This document shows, piece after piece, positions 1-5,473 of a stretch of DNA of 5,478 nucleotides (its first letter is position 1; the number at the start of each line of letters is the position of its first letter). The stretch is from an uncultured Atopostipes sp. (lineage in GTDB: Bacteria > Bacillota > Bacilli > Lactobacillales > Carnobacteriaceae_A). A program made the position numbers and the translations under genes. A model generated the notes under the pieces. The model saw nothing but the letters and a program-made list of their open reading frames with translations, had not been told where the DNA came from and did not search any database. The DNA lies in the NCBI GenBank assembly GCA_947296835.1, contig CAMYQS010000109.1, positions 1-5,478 of the forward strand, read 5' to 3'.

Positions 1-1076
1 ACACCCAGCACTCCAAAAGTAGATACCATCATCGATGGCCCTAATGGGTTGATGCCTTGTTCTGCTAATAATAAGTAAGTGATTGGGATAATTCCCCAGT
101 GTAAACCAAAGATAACTAAAATCTGCCAAGAAGCTGCTAATATAGCACCAAATAATAAAGGATTAAAGTTTAGCAGTCCTGTAAAGATTACACCAATTAA
201 GTCAGCTGCCCATGAAGCGACTGGCCCGATTAAAAGCAAAGCAATCGGAACTGTAATAGCTACTGTAAAGAAAGGTGTTAAGAATGAACGAACGACACTT
301 GGAATTGCTTTTCTAGCCCAACGCTCAATGACTGATCCAAACCAAACAGCAATAATAATTGGAATAATTGCTGAGAAATAGTTTCCAGCGGCTGGAAGAA
401 TAACAGGTAGTCCTAAGAAAGTTGTTGTAATGGGTGATGCAAATGCCGTTCCTTCAAACAATGTGTAAAGGACATCTCCCTCTGCTAAAGTTCCTAAAGC
501 AGGATGTAAGAATGCTACTGCAATAGCTAATGCAGTAAACTGATTCATTTTAAATTTGCTGGCTGCTGTAATGGCCACCATAACTGGTAGAAATTGGAAG
601 AATCCATCTCCCGCAAAATGTAAAATTTGGTAGAATCCACTGCTTGTATCAACTCCAAGTGTTGCTAAAAGAGCAACAACTCCTTTAATCATACCTGTAG
701 CAGCAAGTGCCATTAGGAATGGTTGGAAAACCCCTGAAATTAAATCAATAAATTTCTCGATAACATTTCGATCGTCTTTATGATTACTATCTGGCGCGCT
801 ACCTGAACCGCTTCCATTACCAATGCCAAAAACTTCTGTAATTGCTTCGTAGACCTCTGCTACTTCGTTTCCGATAACCACTTGGTACTGCCCACTACTT
901 TGAACAACCGTTACAACTCCGTCACGTTTCTTTAAGTAGTCTGTATTCGCTTTGCTTTCATCTTTTAAATTGAAACGCAAACGTGTAATACAGTGACGTA
1001 AACCATCTACGTTTTCTTCCCCACCAACATTCTCAATAATATCTCGTGCCAAACTTTCGTGCTTTTTATCTGCCAT
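1..1076 (-). CDS. bglP: PTS beta-glucoside-type EIIBC(A) permease, N-terminal part (runs off the left edge)
   Basis: Membrane permease of the phosphoenolpyruvate-dependent PTS that imports and phosphorylates a sugar, by family a beta-glucoside such as salicin, arbutin or cellobiose-like compounds. The reading frame is open to the window edge: 358 complete codons are visible of the roughly 600-640 usual for the BglF/BglP family. Residues 1-85 form an EIIB domain with the phosphorylated cysteine at Cys29 in GLRHCITRLRF. A Gly/Ser-rich linker (GNGSGSGSAP) follows, then a hydrophobic EIIC domain with the family motifs LGLPVILPAAGNYFSAIIP and FGLHWG (His at about 326). A C-terminal EIIA domain is expected but lies outside the window. 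The ATG at 1076 is preceded by GGAG about 9 bases upstream. The gene starts 31 bases after the antiterminator stop with no terminator between, so the two form one operon controlled by the upstream RAT. The family is certain from the motifs; the exact sugar is inferred from the BglG partner and RAT type. Confidence 0.93.
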   Translation of the reverse strand, partial: MADKKHESLARDIIENVGGEENVDGLRHCITRLRFNLKDESKANTDYLKKRDGVVTVVQSSGQYQVVIGNEVAEVYEAITEVFGIGNGSGSGSAPDSNHKDDRNVIEKFIDLISGVFQPFLMALAATGMIKGVVALLATLGVDTSSGFYQILHFAGDGFFQFLPVMVAITAASKFKMNQFTALAIAVAFLHPALGTLAEGDVLYTLFEGTAFASPITTTFLGLPVILPAAGNYFSAIIPIIIAVWFGSVIERWARKAIPSVVRSFLTPFFTVAITVPIALLLIGPVASWAADLIGVIFTGLLNFNPLLFGAILAASWQILVIFGLHWGIIPITYLLLAEQGINPLGPSMMVSTFGVLG

Positions 1077-1107
1077 TTTTTACACTCCATTCATTTTAAT
1101 TATATTC

Positions 1108-1944
1108 TTAATTGTCTGATATAATACGTTCAATATGGATGGTCAGGTATACCTGCTCATCTTCGCCCATTTCAAAATCATAAGTCGATTCAATAAACTG
1201 TTTAATCTGACTCACGCATTGAAATGTATGTGGATAAGATTTTTGGATTTGCTCATATAGAAAAGAGTCGACTGTTCCTTTTTGTTCACCAAATATCACT
1301 CGATGTGCAAAATACTGGATGTGGGTTAAAAACCTCGCATAAGAAATTGATTCTTCGTCAAACTTTCTTTTATAATACAAACGTACAATGTTTAAAATAT
1401 TATGTACTATTTCAGTAACTTTAATTGTTTGATTGATTAAATAACCTTCTTTTTGTCCTGTTACAAAATGCAAAGCAATCGATGATGCTTCATCTTTAAA
1501 TAGTTCTACACCTAGTCGATCATGTATAATTTCCAGTGCTTGTTGCCCAATTAAATATTCTTTTGGATAATATTTTCGGACTTCATAATTCAAAGGATTC
1601 GTTAAGGGTAATACTTGCTCCGTCCGCTCCAATGCATAGTGAATATGATCCGCTAATGCAATATATACGTTCGATTGAAAGTCAAGGTTCAGTTCTTTTT
1701 CTGCCATATGAATAATTTCTATAACGACGTCAATTTCATCTTCGGATAATTGCTTATAAATATCTGGAAAAATAGATTTTGCTACATTCTCAGTTAAAAC
1801 AAAGGTTTTATCAATTAACTCTTGATCAATAACCTCTCCTTTTTTCTTTTGAAAACCTATTCCTTTTCCCATAACAACCAGTTCATTATTTTCCTCATTA
1901 GTTGTCAAAATAACATTATTATTAAAGACTTGCTTGATTTCCAT
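1108..1944 (-). CDS. licT: BglG/LicT-family transcriptional antiterminator
   Basis: Cytoplasmic RNA-binding antiterminator of 278 residues, the normal length for LicT/BglG. Residues 1-57 form the co-antiterminator RNA-binding domain (start MEIKQVFNNNVILT, then MGKGIGFQKKKG). PRD1 spans about 65-170 and PRD2 about 171-278. All four PTS-phosphorylated histidine positions are present: His100 (LADHIHYALER), His159 (ALHF), His208 (FLTHIQYF) and His270 (LTIHIERI), almost the same numbering as Bacillus subtilis LicT. In this family the cognate EIIB phosphorylates PRD1 and inactivates the protein, while HPr phosphorylates PRD2 and activates it, which gives substrate induction plus catabolite control. 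The start chosen is the ATG at 1944, with AGGAGG nine bases upstream. A possible in-frame TTG at 1965 would put that Shine-Dalgarno inside the coding region and is rejected. The gene lies behind its own RAT/terminator, so it is autoregulated, and it is followed by the EIIBC permease gene. bglG is an equally valid label. Confidence 0.95.
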   Translation of the reverse strand: MEIKQVFNNNVILTTNEENNELVVMGKGIGFQKKKGEVIDQELIDKTFVLTENVAKSIFPDIYKQLSEDEIDVVIEIIHMAEKELNLDFQSNVYIALADHIHYALERTEQVLPLTNPLNYEVRKYYPKEYLIGQQALEIIHDRLGVELFKDEASSIALHFVTGQKEGYLINQTIKVTEIVHNILNIVRLYYKRKFDEESISYARFLTHIQYFAHRVIFGEQKGTVDSFLYEQIQKSYPHTFQCVSQIKQFIESTYDFEMGEDEQVYLTIHIERIISDN

Positions 1945-1953
1945 CCGGTTTAT

Positions 1954-1959
1954 CCTCCT
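1954..1959 (-). promoter_or_regulatory. Ribosome binding site that fixes the antiterminator start
   Basis: A perfect AGGAGG (within AAAGGAGGATAAA on the minus strand) lies nine bases before the ATG at 1944. It decides the start: the alternative TTG at 1965 begins upstream of this site, so translation guided by it must begin at 1944. The resulting N-terminus, MEIKQVFNNN, also matches the way LicT/BglG proteins normally begin. Confidence 0.88.
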
Positions 1960-1967
1960 TTCCAAAT

Positions 1968-2047
1968 AAAAAACCTAAATAGCTACACAACAAGTACACT
2001 CCAAAACAAATTTTGGGTACAAATATTGCGTATGCTATTTAGGTTTT
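1968..2047 (-). terminator. Antitermination-controlled intrinsic terminator in the bgl leader
   Basis: In the minus-strand RNA the arm AAAACCTAAATAGC (2047-2034) pairs perfectly over 14 bp with GCTATTTAGGTTTT (1983-1970), ending in a run of six U (1973-1968). The 50-base loop is unusually large and contains a second hairpin (1994-2020: GTAC, then CCAAAA / TTTTGG around a TTTG loop, with a three-base AGT bulge before the closing GTAC). The 5' arm overlaps the last six bases of the RAT (2042-2047), so folding of the RAT and of the terminator is mutually exclusive. This is the defining arrangement of BglG/LicT control. No other terminator is seen after the nagE-like gene that ends at 2132, so this hairpin probably ends that transcript too. 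Confidence 0.93.
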
Positions 2048-2070
2048 GCCTGCTTTACCAGTCACAATCC
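2042..2070 (-). promoter_or_regulatory. RAT (ribonucleic antiterminator) bound by the BglG/LicT protein
   Basis: The 29-base element begins GGATTGTGACTGG (from 2070 down) and ends TAAAGCAGGCAAAACC (to 2042). It matches the family consensus built around GGATTGTTACTG...GCAGGCAAAACC almost base for base. Binding of the dimeric antiterminator to this imperfect hairpin prevents the overlapping terminator stem from forming. The site lies at the very start of the predicted transcript, about five bases after the expected start point. The match is of the BglG/LicT type rather than SacY/SacT or GlcT type, which supports beta-glucoside-type induction. Confidence 0.95.
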
Positions 2071-2081
2071 ATATTGATATC

Positions 2082-2110
2082 ATGATACCCGGTTTTATTT
2101 AAAAACGCAA
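2082..2110 (-). promoter_or_regulatory. Promoter of the bgl (antiterminator-permease) operon
   Basis: On the minus strand, TTGCGT (-35, 2110-2105) and TATCAT (-10, 2087-2082) are separated by exactly 17 bases. Each box has four or five matches to the sigma-A consensus. The predicted start point near 2075 places the RAT at the 5' end of the RNA. The -35 box is only about 22 bases past the nagE stop codon, so the promoter is squeezed into the gap. No convincing cre site was found next to it, so catabolite control here may act mainly through HPr phosphorylation of PRD2. Confidence 0.72.
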
Positions 2111-2131
2111 GGCTTCATTTATTATTTTTTA

Positions 2132-3595
2132 TTATCTTAATTTTTCCATTTCATCCGCTACGAATTGAACTTCTGTACCAATAACAACTTGTACATGGTT
2201 TCCGCTCTTATTCATACCAGGAATGTTCGCTTCTTTAATACGTGCTTCATTTACTTTGCTTGGATCTTTAACATCCATACGTAGACGAGTTGCGCAGTGA
2301 TTTAGTGTTTCTAAGTTTTCTGTACCACCTAGACCATCTAAAATGATACGTGCTTGCTTTTCAAACTTGTCGTCTGAAGATGCTGTTCCAACAGTAGTTG
2401 CTGGTGCAGCATTGTCCATGTCTTCTCCAGGTCCTACGTCAACTCCACGTCCAGGCGTTGATAAGTCAAACTGTACAATCGCCCAACGGAAAATAACATA
2501 ATATAGAACCGCGAATACTAGACCTTGTAGCATTAACATAATTGGTTGATTTGCTAATGGTAAGTTGAAGGATAGAATATAGTCAATTAATCCCGCACTA
2601 AACCCAAATCCTGCAGTCCATCCAAAGAATGATGAAACAAATAATGAAAGACCTGTTAATACCGCGTGAATTAAGTATAGTTGTGGTGCGATAAACATGA
2701 ATGCAAACTCAAGTGGCTCAGTTACTCCCGTTAAGAAAGTAGCGAAACCTGCTGCCATCATTAATGATAACGTTTGAGCTTTCTTGTCTTCATCAGCTAA
2801 TTGGTAAATTGCAAATCCTGCTGCTGGTAAACCAAACATCATAATTGGGAAGTACCCTGCTTGATACATACCTGTTACACCTAATGTACCTGTACCCGCC
2901 CAGAAGTTTGCGATATCATCAATTCCTGCAACGTCAAACCAGAATACTGAGTTTAACGCATGGTGTAAACCAACTGGAATCAGTAAACGGTTAAAGAATC
3001 CATATAACCCTGCACCAATTGCTCCCATTCCACTAATCCAAGTACCAAATGTAACTAGCCCTGTATAAACTGGTGGCCAGATAAAGAATAGAATTCCTGA
3101 TAGTGCTAAAGCTACTACCGACATGATAATTGGCGGAAGTCGTCTTCCACTAAAGAATGCTAAGGCTTGTGGCAGTCGCGTCTCACCAAACTTGTTGTAA
3201 ATAGCAGCTGCAATTGCACCCACTACAATACCAATAAATTGGTTTTCGATATTTCCAAATGCCGCGTTAACTGCTTCAACGTCAATTCCCTGAAGTATAG
3301 CTACTGAATCTGGACTTAATAAGCCCGTAATAATAAGATAACCAACTAATCCACTTAACGCAGATGATCCGTTGTTATCTTTCGACATACCTAATGCTAC
3401 ACCAATCGCAAATAAGATTGGCATATTAGCAATTAGTGAATCTCCAGCTGTAATTAGGAAAGCCGCAATTGGACTTTCTCCACCCCAACCAGATGGGTCA
3501 ATATAATAACCGATACCTAGTAAAATTGCTGCTGCGGGTAATACTGCAACTGGTAGCATTAACGAGCGACCAATACGTTGTAAATATGATTTCAT
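2132..3595 (-). CDS. nagE: PTS N-acetylglucosamine-type EIICB permease
   Basis: Integral membrane sugar permease of 487 residues that imports and phosphorylates its substrate, most likely N-acetylglucosamine to GlcNAc-6-phosphate. Residues about 1-380 form a glucose-superfamily EIIC domain: it starts MKSYLQRIGRSLMLPVAVLP and carries GRRLPPI, NRLLIPVGLHHALN (His211/212), GYFPIMMFGLPAA and GVTEPLEF (Glu293). The LHHALNSVFWF and YFPIMMFGLPAA segments resemble NagE/NagP more than glucose PtsG. A polar linker of about 30 residues follows TPGRGVD. The EIIB domain spans about 408-487, with the phosphorylated Cys434 in LNHCATRLRM. There is no EIIA domain, so a separate glucose-type EIIA, or the EIIA of another permease, must donate the phosphate. 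The ATG at 3595 has GGAGG eight bases upstream. A NagR/dre-like operator and a cre-like site lie in the 5' region, supporting GlcNAc control; glucose or another amino sugar remains possible. The gene stops 22 bases before the bgl -35 box with no terminator of its own. Confidence 0.88.
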   Translation of the reverse strand: MKSYLQRIGRSLMLPVAVLPAAAILLGIGYYIDPSGWGGESPIAAFLITAGDSLIANMPILFAIGVALGMSKDNNGSSALSGLVGYLIITGLLSPDSVAILQGIDVEAVNAAFGNIENQFIGIVVGAIAAAIYNKFGETRLPQALAFFSGRRLPPIIMSVVALALSGILFFIWPPVYTGLVTFGTWISGMGAIGAGLYGFFNRLLIPVGLHHALNSVFWFDVAGIDDIANFWAGTGTLGVTGMYQAGYFPIMMFGLPAAGFAIYQLADEDKKAQTLSLMMAAGFATFLTGVTEPLEFAFMFIAPQLYLIHAVLTGLSLFVSSFFGWTAGFGFSAGLIDYILSFNLPLANQPIMLMLQGLVFAVLYYVIFRWAIVQFDLSTPGRGVDVGPGEDMDNAAPATTVGTASSDDKFEKQARIILDGLGGTENLETLNHCATRLRMDVKDPSKVNEARIKEANIPGMNKSGNHVQVVIGTEVQFVADEMEKLR

Positions 3596-3645
3596 AATAA
3601 TTGCCTCCTGTATTTATTATATTAAAATAAATGCAAATATAAAAT

Positions 3646-3711
3646 ATTGAAGATTTCTACTAGCCTCCCCTACTTTTATTTTAAAACTGTAAACCTTTTC
3701 ACATCTTCAAT
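3646..3711. repeat. Inverted repeat in the nagE 5' region
   Basis: Perfect 9-bp arms, ATTGAAGAT (minus strand, 3711-3703) and ATCTTCAAT (3654-3646), are separated by 48 bases. The outer arm falls across the expected transcription start (about 3709-3707), so only part of it would be in the RNA, leaving about six pairs. The enclosed segment holds the cre-like site and a purine-rich GGGGAGG (3670-3664) that resembles a Shine-Dalgarno but has no usable start codon after it. The repeat could be a leader fold, a DNA-level operator, or chance in AT-rich sequence. The repeat is certain; a function is not. Confidence 0.4.
3688..3701 (-). promoter_or_regulatory. cre-like CcpA operator downstream of the nagE -10 box
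   Basis: TGAAAAGGTTTACA (minus strand) fits the catabolite-responsive consensus TGWAANCGNTNWCA at every defined position except the central C, which is G. It begins about 13 bases downstream of the TATAAT box, around +8 of the predicted transcript, a position where CcpA commonly represses by blocking initiation or early elongation. The loss of the central CG step may weaken binding. Together with the upstream dre-like site it suggests repression by preferred sugars plus specific induction. Confidence 0.55.
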
Positions 3712-3714
3712 CCT

Positions 3715-3720
3715 ATTATA
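3715..3720 (-). promoter_or_regulatory. -10 box of the nagE promoter
   Basis: A perfect TATAAT reads on the minus strand at 3720-3715 and would start transcription near 3708, giving a leader of about 113 bases before the ATG at 3595. The -35 region 17 bases upstream (TTTTTA, 3743-3738) is poor, so the promoter may be weak or depend on the surrounding operators. The expected -35 position lies inside an AT-rich inverted repeat (3731-3756). Confidence 0.55.
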
Positions 3721-3730
3721 CACCTTTTAT

Positions 3731-3756
3731 TTATGATTAAAAATGTTTTTTCATAA
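3731..3756. repeat. AT-rich inverted repeat over the nagE -35 region
   Basis: Arms TTATGA and TCATAA at the two ends pair over 6 bp, and the inner A and T runs can extend the stem with a two-base bulge. No U-run follows on either strand, so it is not an intrinsic terminator for the sirtuin gene. It covers the place where the nagE -35 box should be and abuts the dre-like site, so a regulator-binding or DNA-structure role is conceivable. Chance symmetry in AT-rich DNA is equally possible. Confidence 0.3.
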
Positions 3757-3770
3757 TTGTCTATACAGGT
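3755..3770 (-). promoter_or_regulatory. Candidate NagR (GntR/HutC-type) dre operator upstream of nagE
   Basis: The minus strand reads ACCTGTATAGACAATT, with an imperfect palindromic core TGTATAGACA. It closely resembles the dre-type operator of NagR/DasR regulators as I recall it from Bacillus (about ATTGGTATAGACAACT), sharing the whole GTATAGACAA core. NagR repressors are released by GlcN-6-P or GlcNAc-6-P, which would give GlcNAc induction of the permease. The site sits 35 bases upstream of the -10 box. The regulator gene itself is not in this window. Confidence 0.55.
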
Positions 3771-3803
3771 TTGCTATATATGTCATTTTTTATTGTTACC
3801 TTT

Positions 3804-4532
3804 TTATTGTAACTGCCCAAAAACTTTAGCAATGGTATCTTCAAAAACTAGCGCATTTGTTGGTACCTGAATTGGTGTTTTATTAACAACTACTAATGAA
3901 TCACCGTTAAAGTAGTCAATTAAACCAGCGGCTGGATAGACCACTAAAGATGTACCTGCAATAATCAGCATATCAGCTTCTGTAATGGCCTGAACCGCAT
4001 TTTGTACCACATCTTGATCTAAGCCTTCTTCGTACAATACAATGTCTGGACGAACAATTGCACCATCTTCTTCACAGCGTGGAATCCCATCTTCATCTAG
4101 CGTTAATTCTGCATTTTCATAGTACGTATGACACTTTGTACAGTAGTTCCGGATCGTTGTCCCGTGTAATTCAAAAGTTTTTGTGCTCCCCGCCTTCTGA
4201 TGCAAGCCATCAATATTTTGCGTCACAATCGTAATGTCTTTTCCTCTGTCTTCTAATTCTTTTAAGAAGATATGCCCCATATTTGGCTGTGCCTCATCAA
4301 ATACCAAGTTCTCAAAGTAATAATTGAAAAAAGCTTTAGGGTATCGTTTATAAAACGTATGTGAAATCATTTCTTCTGGTGTAACATGCGTACCCGTTTC
4401 TTGCATAAACAAACCATCTGCTGAGCGAAAATCAGGTATACCTGAACCAGTTGAAACCCCTGCTCCACCAAAAAAGACGATTTTTTGACTCATATCTAAT
4501 TGATCTTTAAATTGCTGTATTTTCTTATCCAT
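3804..4532 (-). CDS. cobB: Sirtuin (Sir2-family NAD-dependent protein deacylase)
   Basis: Cytoplasmic NAD-dependent lysine deacylase that removes acetyl or other acyl groups from proteins, releasing nicotinamide and O-acyl-ADP-ribose. It has 242 residues, the usual size of a bacterial single-domain sirtuin. Visible motifs in order: NAD-binding GGAGVSTGSGIPDFRS (22-37), TQNIDGLH (104-111), catalytic His123 in ELHGT, a zinc region, RPDIVLYEEGLD (161-172) and GTSLVVYPAAGLI (193-205). Zinc ligands Cys131 and Cys134 (CTKC) and Cys153 are present, but the fourth position, normally Cys in a second CxxC, is Asp156 (CEED). The ATG at 4532 has GGGG eight bases upstream. It is divergent from the dehydrogenase gene and 208 bases upstream of nagE with no clear terminator between. 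The neighbours do not reveal a specific target. An ADP-ribosylating sirtuin is less likely, since no macrodomain or lipoylation partner is adjacent. The symbol is a family-level label. Confidence 0.93.
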   Translation of the reverse strand: MDKKIQQFKDQLDMSQKIVFFGGAGVSTGSGIPDFRSADGLFMQETGTHVTPEEMISHTFYKRYPKAFFNYYFENLVFDEAQPNMGHIFLKELEDRGKDITIVTQNIDGLHQKAGSTKTFELHGTTIRNYCTKCHTYYENAELTLDEDGIPRCEEDGAIVRPDIVLYEEGLDQDVVQNAVQAITEADMLIIAGTSLVVYPAAGLIDYFNGDSLVVVNKTPIQVPTNALVFEDTIAKVFGQLQ

Positions 4533-4562
4533 TTATTATGCCCCTTTTGTCTTGTTGTCTTC

Positions 4563-4571
4563 ATTTTAACA
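4563..4571 (-). promoter_or_regulatory. Extended -10 promoter candidate for the sirtuin gene
   Basis: On the minus strand TGTTAAAAT (4571-4563) is an extended -10 element: TG, one base, then TAAAAT, five of six matches to TATAAT. No good -35 box is seen 16-18 bases upstream, which is tolerable for an extended -10 promoter. The predicted start lies about 25 bases before the sirtuin ATG at 4532, leaving room for its AAGGGG ribosome binding site. Confidence 0.5.
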
Positions 4572-4656
4572 AAGATAGACCAAAACTTCCTGAAACGACC
4601 TTGATGAAATGAAAACCCAAGTCGAAACATTTTTTTGTCATCACAAGTTGAATTGT

Positions 4657-4686
4657 TTTACATAGGAATTTCACTATTGGTATGTT
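4657..4686 (+). promoter_or_regulatory. Promoter candidate for the short-chain dehydrogenase gene
   Basis: TTTACA (-35, 4657-4662) and TATGTT (-10, 4681-4686) are 18 bases apart, and TG at 4678-4679 gives an extended -10 (TGGTATGTT). Transcription would begin near 4693, about 44 bases before the ATG at 4737. A 10-bp perfect palindrome covers the predicted start point. The neighbouring AT-rich sequence offers weaker alternative -10 boxes, so the exact start is uncertain. Confidence 0.5.
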
Positions 4687-4689
4687 TAA

Positions 4690-4699
4690 AGTAATTACT
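4690..4699. repeat. Palindrome at the predicted start point of the dehydrogenase gene
   Basis: AGTAATTACT is a perfect 10-bp palindrome lying just after the candidate -10 box. A second short symmetric site, TGTA-AA-TACA, lies at 4709-4718. Their position would suit an operator for a dimeric repressor, but the palindrome is short and AT-rich and no regulator gene is adjacent. Confidence 0.3.
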
Positions 4700-4736
4700 A
4701 ATCAATTGTAAATACATCATATTTGGAGGATAGACT

Positions 4737-5444
4737 ATGAAGGCAAAAAGAATCCTTATTACAGGTGCGGGGTCAGGACTTGGTAAGTTGACCGCATTAA
4801 CACTCGCAACACTAGGTCACTCCGTCATTGCGACGACAGAAACCGAAAAACACGCAGAGATATTACGAAAAGATGCTGAAGCTCTAAAAATAACCCTAAG
4901 TATTGAAAAACTAGATATCACCAATGAAAGTGATCGACGAAAAGCTTGGACCTGGGATATCGATATTTTGGTCAATAATGCCGGTGTTTCAGAAGGCGGC
5001 TCATTAATTGATATACCTGAAGAAAACTTGCGCAATCAATTTGAAGTGAATGTTATGGGAACTACTCTACTCACTCAAGGGTTTGCACGACAGATGGTCC
5101 AAAAAAATAACGGTCGCATCATTTTTGTCTCTTCCATATCTGGTTTAATGGCTAATGCATTTTCAGGTGCTTACGTTTCTTCAAAATACGCACTTGAAGG
5201 TGTCGCAAGTACACTCAGCCAAGAATTGATGGAACACAATATTGAAGTCGCAACCATCAATCCTGGACCTTATTTAACCGGATTTAACGATGAAGAACAT
5301 GAACGCTATCGTACATGGCCTACTCTACCAGAAGAAAGTATCTTTAATCCTATCAAGTTGTCATTCGCACTAAAACAATATAAAGCGAAAGATGCAGTGG
5401 CACCAATGATTCGTGTCATATTGGGCGAAACAAAAAAATACTGA
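4737..5444 (+). CDS. Short-chain dehydrogenase/reductase (SDR family, classical type)
   Basis: Probable cytoplasmic NAD(P)-dependent oxidoreductase of 235 residues with a Rossmann fold; the substrate cannot be told from sequence. Visible motifs in order: cofactor-binding TGAGSGLG (9-16), Asp60 in LDIT, NNAG (80-83), Asn105 in NVMG, the catalytic Ser133 (VSSISG), Tyr146 and Lys150 (YVSSK, a YxxxK motif), and NPGPYLTGF (175-183) after the active site. The full catalytic tetrad Asn-Ser-Tyr-Lys is therefore present. The residues after the second strand (ATTETEK) give no clear NAD or NADP preference. The protein is slightly short for the family, partly because the stretch between LDIT and NNAG is compact (ITNESDRRKAWTWDID). 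The ATG has GGAGG seven bases upstream. The gene is transcribed away from the sirtuin and appears to be alone. Its last codons overlap a candidate terminator on the opposite strand. Confidence 0.92.
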   Translation: MKAKRILITGAGSGLGKLTALTLATLGHSVIATTETEKHAEILRKDAEALKITLSIEKLDITNESDRRKAWTWDIDILVNNAGVSEGGSLIDIPEENLRNQFEVNVMGTTLLTQGFARQMVQKNNGRIIFVSSISGLMANAFSGAYVSSKYALEGVASTLSQELMEHNIEVATINPGPYLTGFNDEEHERYRTWPTLPEESIFNPIKLSFALKQYKAKDAVAPMIRVILGETKKY

Positions 5445-5473
5445 AATGTGATTCCAAGAAGACTCATTCCAGT
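5432..5473 (-). terminator. Candidate terminator of an unseen convergent minus-strand gene
   Basis: Read on the minus strand, ACTGGAATG (5473-5465) and CATTTCAGT (5448-5440) form a continuous 9-bp stem with one G-U pair around a 16-base loop, followed by A and seven U (5438-5432). Read on the plus strand, the same position is an A-C mismatch and no U-run follows. The signal is therefore directional and points to a gene entering from the right on the minus strand. It overlaps the last codons and stop of the dehydrogenase gene. The stem is short and AU-rich, hence the moderate confidence. Confidence 0.5.

Noticed and set aside
79..381. Plus-strand open frame of 100 codons
   Set aside because: It is antisense to the EIIC domain of the beta-glucoside permease, which has clear family motifs on the minus strand; its own translation has no recognisable domain and no good ribosome binding site.
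1224..1418. Plus-strand open frame of 64 codons
   Set aside because: A shadow of the antiterminator gene in another frame, without a ribosome binding site.
1945..1965. Longer antiterminator start at TTG 1965
   Set aside because: It would place the AGGAGG site inside the coding sequence and add seven residues before the conserved LicT/BglG N-terminus.
1822..2085. Plus-strand open frame crossing the bgl leader
   Set aside because: It runs antisense through the antiterminator start, the terminator and the RAT, all strongly supported on the minus strand, and it is low-complexity in composition.
3795..3813. GTTAC/GTAAC hairpin at the end of the sirtuin gene as a terminator
   Set aside because: The stem is only 5 bp and is followed by an A-rich, not U-rich, sequence on the minus strand.
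4596..4636. Plus-strand terminator-like hairpin (CGACCTTG / CAAGTCG) before a seven-T run
   Set aside because: The stem is seven pairs with a bulge, the T-run begins several bases later, and no plus-strand gene lies upstream for it to terminate; probably chance.
4817..5035. Minus-strand open frame of 72 codons
   Set aside because: Antisense to the dehydrogenase, whose motifs are complete; the Ser-rich translation is typical of a shadow frame.
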